Counted from the stretch's first letter, positions 11,925-23,983 are shown. The stretch is DNA of 64,000 bases from Symmetrospora coprosmae (GCA_008802785.1 VUYT01000018.1:186001-250000), one strand, 5' to 3'. The notes: generated from the sequence alone by a model not told the origin. Program-made: numbers and translations.

Positions 11925-14275
11925 ATGAGCTATTCCAAAGGAGCGCTCCTGCCGCCTGCGCCCTCGACCGTGCGCGGCTCGTCCGTGAAGCTGGGCCTCG
12001 ACCCGTCCGTGTACCGCCCCCTCGTCGCCTGCCAGGAACCGCGACCGCTGACGGCTTGCTGTGGCTCTATGCATGCGCACGCAGAAAAGGCGATCGCATC
12101 GTCTACTGCAACTCCCGCTCAGTCTTTCTCCTCTCGCTCTCCGGGTCCTCCCCCAACATCGCCTACTCTCAGCATGCCAAAGACACGACGGTAGCCAAGG
12201 TCTCCCCTACAGGCTACTACGTCGCTTCCGCCGACGTGAGCGGGACAGTCCGCATATGGGACATCGCCGGTGACGAGCAGATTCTCAAGAACGAGGTTAA
12301 GGCGCTCGGCGGTCGCATCAACGATCTCGAGTGGGATGGCGAGGGCAAGCGTGTCGTAGTCGCCGGTGATGGACGCGACAGGTTCGCAGCGGCATTTACG
12401 TTCGACACGGGGTCCAGCGTAGGAGAGCTGGTGCGTTCTTAGGCCGCCTCTCCACGCCGCCGGAGCACTCTGCGCGCAAGGGTCCAGCCGCTGACGTTCG
12501 CTGCTTCACGTGCCTGGTCGCACGACATGCCCGCAGTCCGGACACTCCAAGGTGGTCAACGCCGTCTCGGTCCGCAAGCAGCGCCCTTTCCGAGCAGTCA
12601 CAGGCGGCGACGACAGGACCCTCATCTTTTCTCACGGTGTGCCCTTCAAGTACGCAAAGACGCTCAACGAGCATACCGGATTTGTACAGCATGTGGCATT
12701 TAGCGTGAGTGCCGTTGCCTGTGCGGATGCTACCTTGGATCCTCGCGTATTCATCTGGTTTATTTGTACTCCGGTGGCGTCCGTACAGCCCTCCGGTGAC
12801 CACTTCGCCTCTGTTGGCGCGGACGGCAAGCTGCTCTTGTACGATGGTTCCAGCGGCGACTTTGTCTCCGCCCTAACCTCCGAGCACAAGGGCACCATCT
12901 TTGCGCTATCGTGGTCGGCCGACTCCAGGTCCATCAGCACCAGCGGAGCCAACAAGACGGTCAAGATCTGGGACGTCGAGAAGCAGATGGTTACGCAGAG
13001 CTGGACGGTCGGGGACGGCGTCGAGCACCAGCAAGTCGGCAATGCGTGGTCTAGCGGCCCGAATGAGGAGATAGTCAGTCTCTCGTTCGGCGGCAACCTG
13101 AATGTCTTTGACAAGCGCACCGGCGACAGGCCTGCCAAGATCCTGTATGGACGTGAGTCGAGCATTTGGACGGATGAGCCATTCCGCGCAGCTCCGTCAC
13201 GCCCGCTTGAGTCAACGCACACTGAACGTCACTGCGGGCACAGACCAGAAGTCCGTCACGAGTCTGTCCAACAAGCTTCCGTCGGCTGCTACCTTTTACA
13301 CCGGGTCCTACGACGGCCGTGTGAACGCATATGATCTGTCTACAGAGCGCGGCGAGTGCAAGCCCTTGGCCGGAGCAGGCCACACGAACGGTGTAGTCGG
13401 CATCGCAGCGAGCGACCGGGGTAGTGTGTATACGGCGGGTATGGACGACACGGTGCGCGAGATCGAGTCCGGTTCACAGGCCTTTAGGTGAGTCCTGCCG
13501 CAGCTCATTATCGAGTTGTCAACCTCCGAGTCAATCGGACTGGTGACAATACTGTAATCTTCACTTCGACAGCTCATCGACAGTCCCGACTGGCAGTCAG
13601 CCCACATCGATCGCTGTTGACGGGCAGAGTACGCAGTTCGTCGCCACAGGAAGCGAGGTCCAGGTGATTCAAGGCGGCAAGAAGAGCTCGAGCGTCACGG
13701 TCCCTGCCAACGCTGCGAGCGTTGCCGTCTCGACGCAAGGCCTCCTCGCCGTTGGAACCGCCGTGAGTATTACAGCCCTCGCTAGCCATTCCGCTACGCA
13801 ACCTTTGCTGAACCCTCGGCACTGTCCCCGCCCAAATTTACAGGACGGGAAGGCGTACCTCTTCTCCGCATCGTCGCTCAAGGCACATTCTGTCCCCGCG
13901 CTCGACAAGAACCGCGGGACTGTCACAGCCGTGGCCTTCTCTCCGGACGGCTCGCTGCTCGCGGCCGGAGACAGCGGGGGCAAGATCATTGTCTATTCCA
14001 TGCCGAGCGGCGAGCTCAAGACGGCCAGCTGGGTTTTCCATTCTGCCAAAGTGGCAAGCATCGCCTGGGCGCCGTCTGGCACCCGCGCCGTGTCGACCTC
14101 GCTCGATACCAACGTCTATGTCTGGAACACGGTCAAGCCAAACAAGAACATTGCCATCAAGAATGCGCATGCGGGAGGAGCGACTGGCGCGCAGTTTGTC
14201 AATGAGGACACGGTCGTCTCGACTGGGGCCGACGCGGCCGTGAAGACATGGAAGATCAAGCATCACGTTGTCTAG
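11925..14275 (+). CDS. AIP1: Actin-interacting protein 1 (WD40)
   Basis: Seven exons: 11925-12004, 12085-12430, 12537-12704, 12789-13152, 13244-13487, 13573-13762, 13844-14275, encoding 607 aa, the usual Aip1 length. The start LLPPAPSTVRGSSVKLG, then LDPKGDRIVYCNSRSVF across intron 1, SPTGYYVASADVSGTVRIWD and SGHSKVVNAVSVR are characteristic. Later WD repeats end KTVKIWD, TNVYVWN and AAVKTWK. Family knowledge: two seven-bladed propellers that work with cofilin to sever and cap actin filaments. Intron 1 has an unusual GTCCGT donor, chosen because only it yields the conserved DPKG. It is convergent with the next gene, 179 bp away. Confidence 0.95.
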
Positions 14276-14355
14276 AGACGAATGCGTATCATGCATGCCT
14301 CTGTACTGTCAAACATGTCGTGAACAGGCGAGCGCGGCTCTCCCAGTGACCTGTC

Positions 14356-14389
14356 ACCGTCGAGTGGCAGGGACCGTCGAGTGGCAGGG
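14356..14389. repeat. 17-bp perfect tandem duplication
   Basis: The unit ACCGTCGAGTGGCAGGG occurs at 14356-14372 and again at 14373-14389. It lies between two convergent genes, and I see no functional role. Confidence 0.85.
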
Positions 14390-14454
14390 ACGCACGGCTG
14401 CTGCCTCTTTCATACGGTGTCGTAGAGCCGAATGACACGCATTAGTTTGTCTAC

Positions 14455-15795
14455 CTACAGCTTAGCATCCTCAAAGTAGTGCTTGTACGCGTTGCCGACC
14501 TGCTGCAGCATATCCGAAGCCTGCATGGCTCGTCCTTCCTTTGCGAATGCCCGGTTGGAGCAAAAGCGGGCCACGCACGAGCCCCCGTACGCGGCCAGCA
14601 GAGGCAGTCTGTCTGCAGGAATAGGCGACTCCCCGCTATCCTTGCCAACTCCCTCCTCGTATGCCTTTGCCCAAGCGAGGAGGCATCCTACCGACCCGGA
14701 GAGGACGTCACCCTGCCCGCCGGACCGCTTGAGGCCTCCCGGGAGGTCGCACTTGAGCACCTCCTCTCCGTTCGACATGATGTCGACCTTGCCCTTCTGA
14801 AGCACGGTGACGTTGCCGAGGGCGCTCGCTAGCTGCTTTGCGAGCGTGTCTGGGTCGTCGTCCGGCTTGATGCCCATCTTTTCGCAGAGGCGGCTGAATT
14901 CGACAACGTTGGGCGTGAGGACGGCGCGGCGGTACCCCTTGATGATCTCTGGTTCTTGAGTGACGAGGAAGAGGCCGTCGGCGTCGATGACAATGTACTG
15001 ATTGTTCTTCTTTGCCAGCGTGATTGCGTCGCGCGCGGCGCTCTGCATGTACGGCTCGCGGCCAAGCCCGGGCCCGACAACAATGATGTGCAGCCGCGAG
15101 AGGAGACCCTCGAGCTCCTTGTGCAGTTCGTCGGCGTTGCCGTCCTCCTTGATGATGCGGTGCACAATCAGGTCGGGCGAGTAGCCTTTGATGACTTGTC
15201 CGGCCTGGCGTGGAAGGAGCAGACGCGCCTCAGCAGGCTGCTTTGCATCGGTGGCATGGAGAAAGGCCGGCATACCTCAGGATCACAGATGACATGGGCG
15301 AGCTGGGTGGGATAAAGCCAAGAGCATTAGCGCGCCTTGCAAGCTGGCTCGAGGGCGTGCGGAGAAGGCAGCCGCACATCTGCGCCGAGGCGCATCGACG
15401 AAAAGCCGGAGAAGTAGGGAGCGCCAGTGTAGCTGTAAACGTGCAGAATGTCAATGTGTGCGCCTGAAAGAGCGGAACTGACTGTCGAGCTGGACAGGCT
15501 CTTCTCTCTCTCTCTCTAAAGCTCACTCGCGGCTACCACCGATGACACCGACTCGGCCTGGAAGGGGAAAGCGGACGAGACGGAGCCTCAGTTCCGGTGC
15601 TCTGCAGCTCTGTCTGGTCTCTTTGGAATCGCGTGCCAGCCTGGCCCTTGTGCAGGTTCTCGCTGAGAGGCGGGATGAAGCGCTTGACTGTGCACCGCAC
15701 CAGGAGGATCAGCATGGAGATCGCCGTCCGGCGGCATCGGTCCAACGGCACTCACCCTCCTTGAGCAGCGTCTTGACTGCAGATGGCAAGGACAT
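14455..15795 (-). CDS. ATP-dependent (S)-NAD(P)H-hydrate dehydratase
   Basis: Six exons: 15795-15756, 15687-15637, 15557-15527, 15432-15378, 15302-15276 (27 nt), 15204-14455, encoding 317 aa. Family blocks in order: HKGQAGRVGVIGGSRDYTGA, YFSGFSSMRLGAD, LAHVICDPEAGQVIK, VVGPGLGR, VIDADGLFL, TPNVVEFSRL, and the catalytic anion-hole loop RSGGQGDVLSG. This is the YjeF-C/ribokinase-fold enzyme (CARKD/NAXD, yeast YKL151C) that repairs hydrated NADH and NADPH. No N-terminal epimerase domain is fused. Intron 2 (15558-15636) begins GC, and only this gives the conserved AGRVGVIGG. A GT-rich dinucleotide run lies just upstream near 15812-15831. Confidence 0.94.
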
Positions 15796-17985
15796 GCTGA
15801 TGGTTGAATGTGCGTGCGTGTGTGTGTGTGTGAACTGGGCTGCTATCGTGCGGGTGTGTGGTGCAGGAGAAGGAGCTTCTGGTTCCGCCGTCTCGTCTCC
15901 CTCTCCTGGCTTTCGTCGCGGTGACGTCGCTCAAGGCCCTGGCTCAAGCTCTGACAGATTTCCAACCGCAGCTCACGCTTCACTCCTCTGCCATGGATTG
16001 TACGACATACTACAATCAAGTCAGATCGATGACATTCACAATGAACACTTCATATCATACGCATGTCTGCGCTGGCCCCAGCTCCCTATCGCCGAGGGGC
16101 GGTAGGGCGTCTATACATCCGCCTGGGTTGACCACCCTTGCAACGCAGCCCAACGCTGGAGAGTCCCGAAGAAGATGGCCAGAAGCTGCTCGCTCCTTCT
16201 CTGGAGTGTTCGAGCTCCGTCGCAACGTCCGAAAGGCCAAAGCGAGTCAATCGGACGGCTTCCCGGCGACCGACCGTTTGACGCGTACTCCCCTCTCTGA
16301 GCGCAGAGATCCCGAAAAGTACGCGAACATGCTACCGATCACTCGACACCAGACTTTTCTCCTTACTTCTGCTCCAGCTGCTCCAGCCGGCAGAGGGTAT
16401 CCCTCCCCTGCCCAGAACACCCGAAGGGCCTTCCCATCTGCTCTGGACACACGGACAGCATGTGCGCGCCATGCGACAATTACCCTACACAGTAGAGCTT
16501 GTGTGCCTCCAGCGTCTTACCCACTGTACCCGAAGTCGTACACCCGATGTGCCCATCCTGCACCGTACCGGCACTCGTTTCGAATGACCTGGCGCGCTTC
16601 TCACGCAATGCTGTGGAGACGCCCTAACTATTACACTGATCACGACATCCCTCCTTGCGTGCATCCGGATGTGACCATGCCCTTGCCGGCAGAATTGCGC
16701 TCCTGCCCGACAGCAAGTTCGCAGTCGCGGCCAGGGCACTGTACGTCAAGGTCTGCAGCGTGGCTGTGGCAGGAAATGCGTTGCATCTTACCCGCTGACT
16801 CTTTGAACCTATGCCGGGCCAATGGTCGCCCCAGAACGTGCCGATGCAGCATCATCGCTTCGTCTATTTCCGGCACAATACCGTCTGTCATACATCTTGA
16901 ACAAGTATAATGAAGCACACAGGGTGGCGTGCAATGCGTCTGAATGCTGGACCAAGGATCGATATCTGCTGAACAGGCGTCTGTTCGGGAGGTGATAGCC
17001 TGTGGCTTGGCATCGACCGAGAAGTCTGACCTTCCTCCGTCCTCCGTCTGCTTGTAGTTCCGGGCAATGATTGCGGGAGGATTCTGCAGCGCTGCTGCTT
17101 GTCCCGGAGTGCCAGCGAAGCGGGTGTCCTTGGCGCCAACATCTCGCCCTCATCAGCTGTCGGGATCAGTCCAAGCTACGATACATGGCAGAGATGGGCA
17201 CGGACGTAGAAAGGCCGACAGCGTCCGTCAACAGGTCGCCGGCGGCCACGGCCCCGTTCGGAAGGTCGGAAACGGGAACGTCATAGCCGTAGCCTTGGTC
17301 AAGGTCAGACGAGTTCCTCGTGGATGTTCCCTTCGGGTACAGTACAGTAAGCTTTCGCTGCGCCTTCCTCCGGGGACCACGATGAGAAACTGATCAAGCT
17401 TCCATGCAGCTTGATTACCAGACTCGTCAGGGAGAACGCGAGCTTTCGCGCCTCTGAAGCCTGACAATCACTGACGCGTTCGCGTGGTCCGCTAATCTTG
17501 CATGTAGAGCAGTCTGCTCACCTTATCGAAGCGTGAGCCCGCGGCGTACGCTTGCACATATTCTTGTTCGAACGAAGATTGCCAAACTGCAATGCAATCA
17601 AAACATAAGCTTCAAGAAGAGGAAGCAGTACGTCTAACCGAAGTCAGAAGTGAGCGCCAGTAGGGGTTTCTGCATCATCGCCACGTCCAGGCCGGCGGTA
17701 CGGGCTTATGTGCAATTGCATATGGTCTCCGGATCGAACTACTGTAGCCAAGCAGAGCCAGGTGGGCGAGCGTTGCATTGTCCGACCATGTCGGTACATG
17801 CTTGCGGGGACAAGGCGATACACGTTCGAGGCACATGGTCCAGCGAGGAGGCCGACCCTCAGCCTCTGCATTAGGGAAGCAGTGCAGATCGTGCCGCGTT
17901 AGTCACTGCATAAATGCGCACAGCAGTGTCGCGATCCCCTGTTCTCGGTCAGCATCGTTGTCGGACGGTCGAAAGTGTCTTGCAC

Positions 17986-17998
17986 TTCCAGAAGCTTC
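17986..17998 (+). promoter_or_regulatory. Heat-shock element upstream of HSP90
   Basis: The sequence TTCCAGAAGCTTC is three perfect alternating nTTCn/nGAAn units with the canonical 2-nt spacing, the binding pattern of an Hsf1 trimer. It lies 315 bp upstream of the HSP90 start codon, so heat-shock control is a reasonable inference. Confidence 0.75.
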
Positions 17999-18248
17999 TG
18001 GGCCCCGCTGCTTGGGGGCTTGTGGCGAGGCGCTCGACCTGAAATTTGAGGATTGCACAAGTGGACGACCACTTTCACTTTGCTCCGTCAACCCAAACAG
18101 CGATAACTGCACTTAGCCTTCGCAAGTCAGTCTATAGCAACGCGCAATAGGTGAGTGCGGGCGCGGGCTGGCTGCATTACACTGTCGGCGGTGCTGCTGC
18201 TGCTGCTACCGTCAGGGACTGTGCCATCCGCTGACACGGCTGACCGCG

Positions 18249-18255
18249 AATAAAA
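18249..18255 (+). promoter_or_regulatory. TATA-like element of HSP90
   Basis: AATAAAA lies 58 bp upstream of the HSP90 start codon and is followed by CCAAT. It is the only A/T-rich core-promoter candidate between the heat-shock element and the ATG. Confidence 0.4.
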
Positions 18256-18312
18256 CCAATGATGCATTGCCTTGCAGCCCTTTTACCACACACATCAGCA
18301 CTCGCACACGTC

Positions 18313-20891
18313 ATGTCTGCTCAGACCCCAGAGACGTTCGGCTTCCAGGCTGAGATCTCCCAGCTCCTGGTGAGTTGGCTCCTCCCCTTTTGTCGTGGAT
18401 GGGGCCTGGATGCTGCAGGACCCGTCCAGGGCCTGGCGGACCAGGCTTCCATATCTTCAGTGGCGACAATCCCCGAGCTGACACTTTGGCCCACCTGTGT
18501 CGCGCATTCGCTTTGTCCTGCCGACTACCTTGACAGGATCTGTGAGTATCCTGCTTGACGGGTCGCGCATAGACCGCCCGAACCCGAAATTTGGGCTTCC
18601 ACGCTGACCATCACGCCTTCGCCGCAGCATCATCAACACCTTCTACTCGAACAAGGAGATCTTCCTTCGAGAACTCATCTCTAACGCTTCCGATGCCCTC
18701 GACAAGGCGCGGTATGCTTCCCTCACGGACCCTTCGGTCCTCGACACCGAGAAGGACTTCTACATCCGCATCACCCCCGACCGCGAGAACAAGATTCTCA
18801 CCATCCGCGACACGGGTATCGGCATGACCAAGGCCGATCTCGTCAACAACCTCGGCACAATCGCAAAGTCCGGCACAAAGTCATTCATGGAGGCCCTCTC
18901 CTCCGGTGCCGACATCTCCATGATCGGACAGTTTGGTGTCGGATTCTACTCCGGCTACCTCGTCGCCGACAAGGTGCAGGTCATCTCCAAGCACAATGAC
19001 GACGAGCAGTACATCTGGGAATCGTCTGCGGGAGGAACCTTCACCATCACCCAGGACACTGTCAACCCGTCCATCGGCCGCGGTACCGAGCTCCGCCTCC
19101 ACATGAAGGAGGACCAGCTCGAGTACCTCGAGGAGAAGAAGATCAAGGACATTGTCAAGAAGCACTCCGAGTTCATCTCGTACCCCATCCAGCTCGTCGT
19201 TACCAAGGAGACGGAGAAGGAGGTCGAGGAGGACGAGGAGGAGGAGGTCAAGGAGGATGAGTCCAAGGAGGCAAAGATTGAAGAGGTTGACGATGAGGCC
19301 GACAAGAAGAAGAAGACCAAGAAGGTCAAGGAAAAGACCACCGAGCAGGAGGAGCTCAACAAGACAAAGCCCCTGTGGACCCGGAACCCGCAGGACATCT
19401 CGTCTGAGGAGTACGCCTCGTTCTACAAGTCGATGACCAACGACTGGGAGGACCACCTCTCGGTCAAGCACTTCTCGGTCGAGGGTCAGCTCGAATTCAA
19501 GGCCATCCTCTTCATCCCCAAGCGTGCGCCCTTTGACCTCTTTGAAAGCAAGAAGAAGCGCAACAACATCAAGCTCTACGTCCGCCGCGTCTTCATCATG
19601 GATGACTGCGAGGACATCATCCCCGAGTACCTCAACTTTGTCAAGGGCATTGTCGACTCTGAGGACCTCCCGCTCAACATCTCGCGAGAGACGCTGCAGC
19701 AGAACAAGATTCTCAAGGTCATCCGAAAGAACATTGTCAAGAAGGTCCTCGACATGTTCTCGGAGATTGCAGAGGACAAGGAGAACTTCAACAAGTTCTA
19801 CGAGGCTTTTGGCAAGAACCTGAAGCTCGGCATCCACGAGGACTCGCAGAACCGCACCAAGCTCGCAGAGTTCCTGCGATTCACCTCGACCAAGTCTGGC
19901 GAGGAGATGACGTCGCTCAAGGACTACATCACCCGCATGCCCGAGATCCAGAAGAACATCTACTACCTGGTGAGTGCCTGCTGGATTGCTCATGCGTCTG
20001 GTATAGCTTGCTGATCGTTTCGACGCAGACCGGCGAGTCGCTCGCATCCGTCCGCGACTCTCCCTTCCTCGAGGTCTTCAAAAAGAAGAACTTCGAGGTT
20101 CTCCTCATGGTTGACCCCATTGACGAGTACGCCACGACGCAGCTCAAGGAGTTTGACGGCAAGAAGCTCGTCTGCATCAGCAAGGACGGCCTTGAGCTCG
20201 AGGAGACAGAGGAGGAGAAGCAGGCACGCGAGGGCGACGCCAAGGCATTCGAGGACCTCACCAAGGTCATGAAGGACATCCTCGGCGACAAGGTCGAGAA
20301 GGTCACCGTCTCGCACATCATCACCGACTCGCCGTGTGTCCTCGTCACCGGCCAGTTCGGCTGGTCGTCCAACATGGGTGAGTCTCCTTCTTCTTAGACG
20401 GTAAGACATAAATGCAGTGACTGACGCCCACTTGGCTCGCCTTTGCAACGCACATCAGAGCGTATCATGAAGGCGCAAGCACTGCGGGACTCGAGCATGT
20501 CCTCGTACATGCAGAGCAAGAAGACGCTCGAGATCAACCCGAAGAACCCGATTATTGCCGAGCTCAAGAGCAAGGTCCAGGAGGACGCGGCCGACAAGAC
20601 TGTCCGCGACCTCACGCAGATCCTGTTCGAGACTGCGTGCCTCACGTCCGGCTTCACGCTCGACGCGCCCCAGTCATACGCATCGCGCATCTTCAAGATG
20701 ATCAGCCTTGGTCTGGCCATCGACGACGAGGTCATCGAGTCCGCAGAGGCCGAGACCTCGGAGGCTGCCCCTGCCGAGGACGTCCCCGCCGCTTCGCAGA
20801 TGGAGGAGGTGAGTGCTTCTAGGTGTTCCGTCGAATGCTAGCAAGAATGGGAGCTGACTCGCCCACTCTTCCGTCTGCACAGGTCGACTAA
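18313..20891 (+). CDS. HSP90: Cytosolic chaperone Hsp90, with a 5-nt microexon and a 9-nt last exon
   Basis: Six exons: 18313-18369, 18537-18541 (GATCT), 18628-19969, 20029-20377, 20459-20808, 20883-20891, encoding 703 aa. Exon 1 ends QAEISQLL, the microexon supplies Asp-Leu, and exon 3 continues [20 protein letters not shown], the invariant Hsp90 sequence. A direct exon 1-3 join would be out of frame. The N-terminal ATPase is followed by an acidic Lys/Glu linker, the middle domain ([20 protein letters not shown]) and the dimerisation domain. The last exon encodes only Val-Asp-stop, completing the cytosolic MEEVD tail that binds TPR co-chaperones. The upstream heat-shock element suggests Hsf1 control. 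Tti2 and TOR, both linked to Hsp90 function, lie downstream. Confidence 0.98.
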
Positions 20892-21391
20892 GCGATGAGA
20901 TTAGACAGAAGCAAGCAGTGAAAACCGGGCAGGGAAAAGCAACGCTGTGATGCTGCATCTCATACGCTCTCCTTCGTTCGCAACCAGGCAGACCTCGATC
21001 GTGTACTTTTAGAGATTTCCAGCTGGCTGCTGCAAGACCAGTGCCTTCGCTTTGCACAAGCGTTCGCCGGGCTTTCCCAAACCATGAAGTCAGATTGCGG
21101 CATGTCCAGACATCGCAGGCATTCGCGCAACTTTGGCGATCTGGCTAAACTTCGCTTTGCATGGGAAGGCATGGTGTTCTGTGCTACATTACTTGCTACC
21201 TGCTGCGATTATTGCCCGGTGCATGGCATGCCGTTGCAGCTGTAATGATGTGATGTTGCTAATTGCTGTCACTTACTCGCAGCGAGCGCTGCGCTGCTCG
21301 AAGTCGACATCAGTGGGCGACCTCTCTCACGGCCCGAGGATGCGCGTGTGAATTTTCGCCTGCTGCGTAGGAAGATGACAATCTGCGCGAA
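20892..21391. other. Convergent intergenic region HSP90/RBR ligase
   Basis: The 500 bp hold the 3' ends of two convergent genes. I see no further gene. Confidence 0.5.
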
Positions 21392-23983
21392 TCATGGTCG
21401 AATGGTAATTGTCCAGGTCCATCGGTCCTCCGCGAGTCCCTCGAGCCTATGCACAGCGGACGAAGCAGGCCGGCGTTAGGTTAGCCTAGCCTGCGAGCCC
21501 TCTTGCAGCAAGTCGAAACCACGACAACGTACGTGTCCTTGAGCAAGATCTCGTGCCTCTTCATGACGTAGACGCTCTTGTCCTGCGTCTTTGCGCGCAG
21601 CTCCGGGATGGTCTCGGCCTCGATGGGCGCCTCGAGCAGCTCGGACAGGTTCTCGGTCGCCATCTCGAGGTCGGCTTGGTTGTCCTCAAACAGATGCGTC
21701 TGATTGTTCTTCTCAAGGTAGTAGGCCATGGCGTACGTCCACTTGAGCGTCGCGCGGCACTCGCCCAGGCTGCCGAACACACGCAGAGAAACAGAAACCC
21801 TCGTCAGCTACGCCATGGCGTGCTTTCAAAGCGAACGAGAGCGCAACGCACACATCGACGGCCTTCTTGAGGAACTGCACCTCGATCCACGAAAGCGATG
21901 ATTGATTCTGGATCTCCTCCATGCGCCGCTCAATGCGCGCGTACGTCTCCTTTTCGAGCTTGGCCGACTGCTCGTGATTCGAGTAGCGGTTGTAGTACTG
22001 TCAGGCATCGTGACCGCACCGGACAGAATCAGCGACAGCCAGGAAGAGCACATTGTTAGATCTCCGCGATGAGATTGGGACTCACATGCAGGTAGCGCTC
22101 GAGCGATGCGCGCGATTTGCTCTTCTCGTCTTTGCTGTCTCCCTTCTTCTCTTCGAAGCGGTTGCAGTTGTACCAGCTCGTTCCGTGCGCTGACCACTCG
22201 CCCATGCAGATCCAGCAGAACTGCCGTCGCCAACGTCATGCCCAACAGCATGTCAGCCAGTGCCGACATCGCAGCTTGCACAGCACCAGCGTCAGACAGA
22301 GAGAACGCCCCGTGGACTCACCTCGTACTTGCACTTCTTGCACGTCATGTGATTGCATCCCCCATTCTTCTCGATCGTCGCCTGGCATTTCGGGCACTCC
22401 TTCGTATTTGCCTGGATCCAGTTGGCCGTCTCGGAGTCGTCTGCGCACTTTTTGAGCCAGAGCTTGACAATGGGGCAAATTGCGGGCTGGTGGTCCACGT
22501 CGAGGCCGCACCCAAAGCAGAATTTGTGGTCGAGGCTGCATTTCACGGTCGGCACAATTGCGTCGAGCGATTTGGTGCTGATCCCCGGGCATCGCACGGC
22601 GTAGTCGCAGTTTGGATGCGGACACCACCGCAGGGACGGGTCATCGTCGACGTAGCTTCGGTTCAGCAGCTCGCGGTATCTGCGTACGTGTGCGCGACAG
22701 GCGGAGTCAGTCCGATGTCCGCTTTGTTCCGGTCGTGAGAGGCAAGAATCCCTTACCGCTCCATGGCGTCCTCGTCCACCAGCAGCTCAACGGTCCTCTC
22801 GTCCATGACAATGCTGCACTTTGGTGCCATGCACTGGATCTCCTTGGCTTCTCCCTCGTTCCTTGCAGGACAGACGCATTTGGATGTCAGCTGGCTGGCC
22901 TAGCCAGCGGCTTCGGAGGCCAGGGCAGCTATGCCGTCCACCCACTTGATCTTGTTATTCAGGTAGCTCGTGTAGCACTCTCTGCAGTAGCGGTGGTCGC
23001 ACCCCAGGGCAATAGTCTCCACCGATCCGCTAGGCTCATCGTAGCAGATCTCGCACACAAAGCCTCGTATGCGCTTGATCCTCGGCTGAGCTTTCCCGTT
23101 CGATGTTGATGCAGACGAGGACACTGGAAGGTCGATGCCTGCGTCGATGCGGAGCTTGTCTGGGTCTTCCATGTAGCGCTGATAGAAGAGAGGGCAACGG
23201 TCACGGGCGGAATGTCAGCGTGGCTGTTCCCTCGGGGTCGAGCGACAGCCAGTGCAAAGGCCTGAGGGGGTGTATCAGAGGCGGATCAGACGTGTACTCA
23301 CATCAATGACTTTCTCCTTGTTCCACTTGAGGTACCGGAGGAGGGCGGCTGCCTCCTTGTCCTATGTCGCGCAATAACCGCGGACAGGGGATCGGCACCG
23401 TGAAGTTCGGCAATCACCCATCAGTCATGGACTGCGCTCCCGTCCGAGCGCGAGCTCTAGCGTCTCTATCGGAAGCGTGGCCCGTGCGCAGGAGCTTCTC
23501 ACCTTCAGACTCAATGCGCCTGCGACGTGTCCGATTTCCTTCTTCATCTCGTCCAGGAGCTCTTCGCTGCTCAGCGGGGTGTAGTCGACGCTGTACGCGC
23601 TGGCTTTACCCTTGCCCTTGGCTCCTCCCGGTCCGCCATTGCTGCCTATGAGCATGTCCTGACTGTCGATGGCGTCGTACCCAGACTCGCCGACCGACGA
23701 GTCGTCGTCTCCGTAGTCGACTGCAGGTACGAACGGGGGGACGGGTGGCCCATACATCCAGTCAGCTACGCCACGATACGATGAGGTCGCCCTGAAGCGA
23801 GATCTAGCACGCACTCTCGCCATCCGACATGAGCTCGTCCTCGTCTGCGTCGGGGTCGCCATCGTCATGCCCCTGAGTGCGAGCGCGTCCGTGCCCGCCC
23901 GTGCTGTCCTGATCGAGCTCAATGTCCTCGGCGTCGTCGTACGTGTCGCTGAGATCGCTGAGGTCGCTGTCGTCGTTGGCCAT
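21392..23983 (-). CDS. ARI1: Ariadne-type RBR E3 ubiquitin ligase
   Basis: Ten exons: 23983-23815, 23720-23503, 23361-23302, 23178-22946, 22861-22757, 22679-22322, 22220-22086, 21997-21852, 21769-21533, 21446-21392, encoding 571 aa. An acidic N-terminus leads to a UBA-like helix set ([19 protein letters not shown]). RING1 begins at [10 protein letters not shown] (Cys191), then the IBR (DHKFCFGCG), then RING2 with catalytic Cys370 in [19 protein letters not shown]. The C-terminal Ariadne domain includes [20 protein letters not shown] and [15 protein letters not shown]. Family knowledge: HHARI-like ligases form a thioester on RING2 and are activated by neddylated cullins. The last exon ([13 protein letters not shown]) is the least certain part. 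Confidence 0.95.

Larger units (their letters stand above)
15796..18312. other. 2.5-kb gene-free stretch upstream of HSP90
   Basis: This is the longest gap in the window. An open frame at 15858-16910 exists but has no recognisable domain, and its composition does not resemble the neighbouring genes. I found no tRNA-like internal boxes that I would trust. The right end holds the HSP90 promoter. An unannotated ncRNA or lineage-specific gene is possible but not supported. Confidence 0.45.

Noticed and set aside
15858-16910. 350-codon plus-strand open frame
   Set aside because: No domain, no family-like sequence, Arg/Pro/Ser/His-rich composition typical of chance open frames in GC-rich DNA; no supporting splice context.
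17561-17577. TTCTTGTTCGAACGAAG as a second heat-shock element or tRNA B-box
   Set aside because: TTC/GAA units have the wrong spacing for Hsf1, and no A-box or clover-leaf arms flank it.
18881-20047. Long open frame antisense to HSP90 (about 390 codons)
   Set aside because: Leu/Val/Asp-rich composition mirrors codon bias of the sense strand; Hsp90 is unambiguous in the other direction.
22936-22950. ARI1 exon 4 ending after AAGTGG
   Set aside because: The GTGGAC donor would put exon 5 out of frame; the GTGGGT donor 3 nt earlier gives the conserved [14 protein letters not shown].
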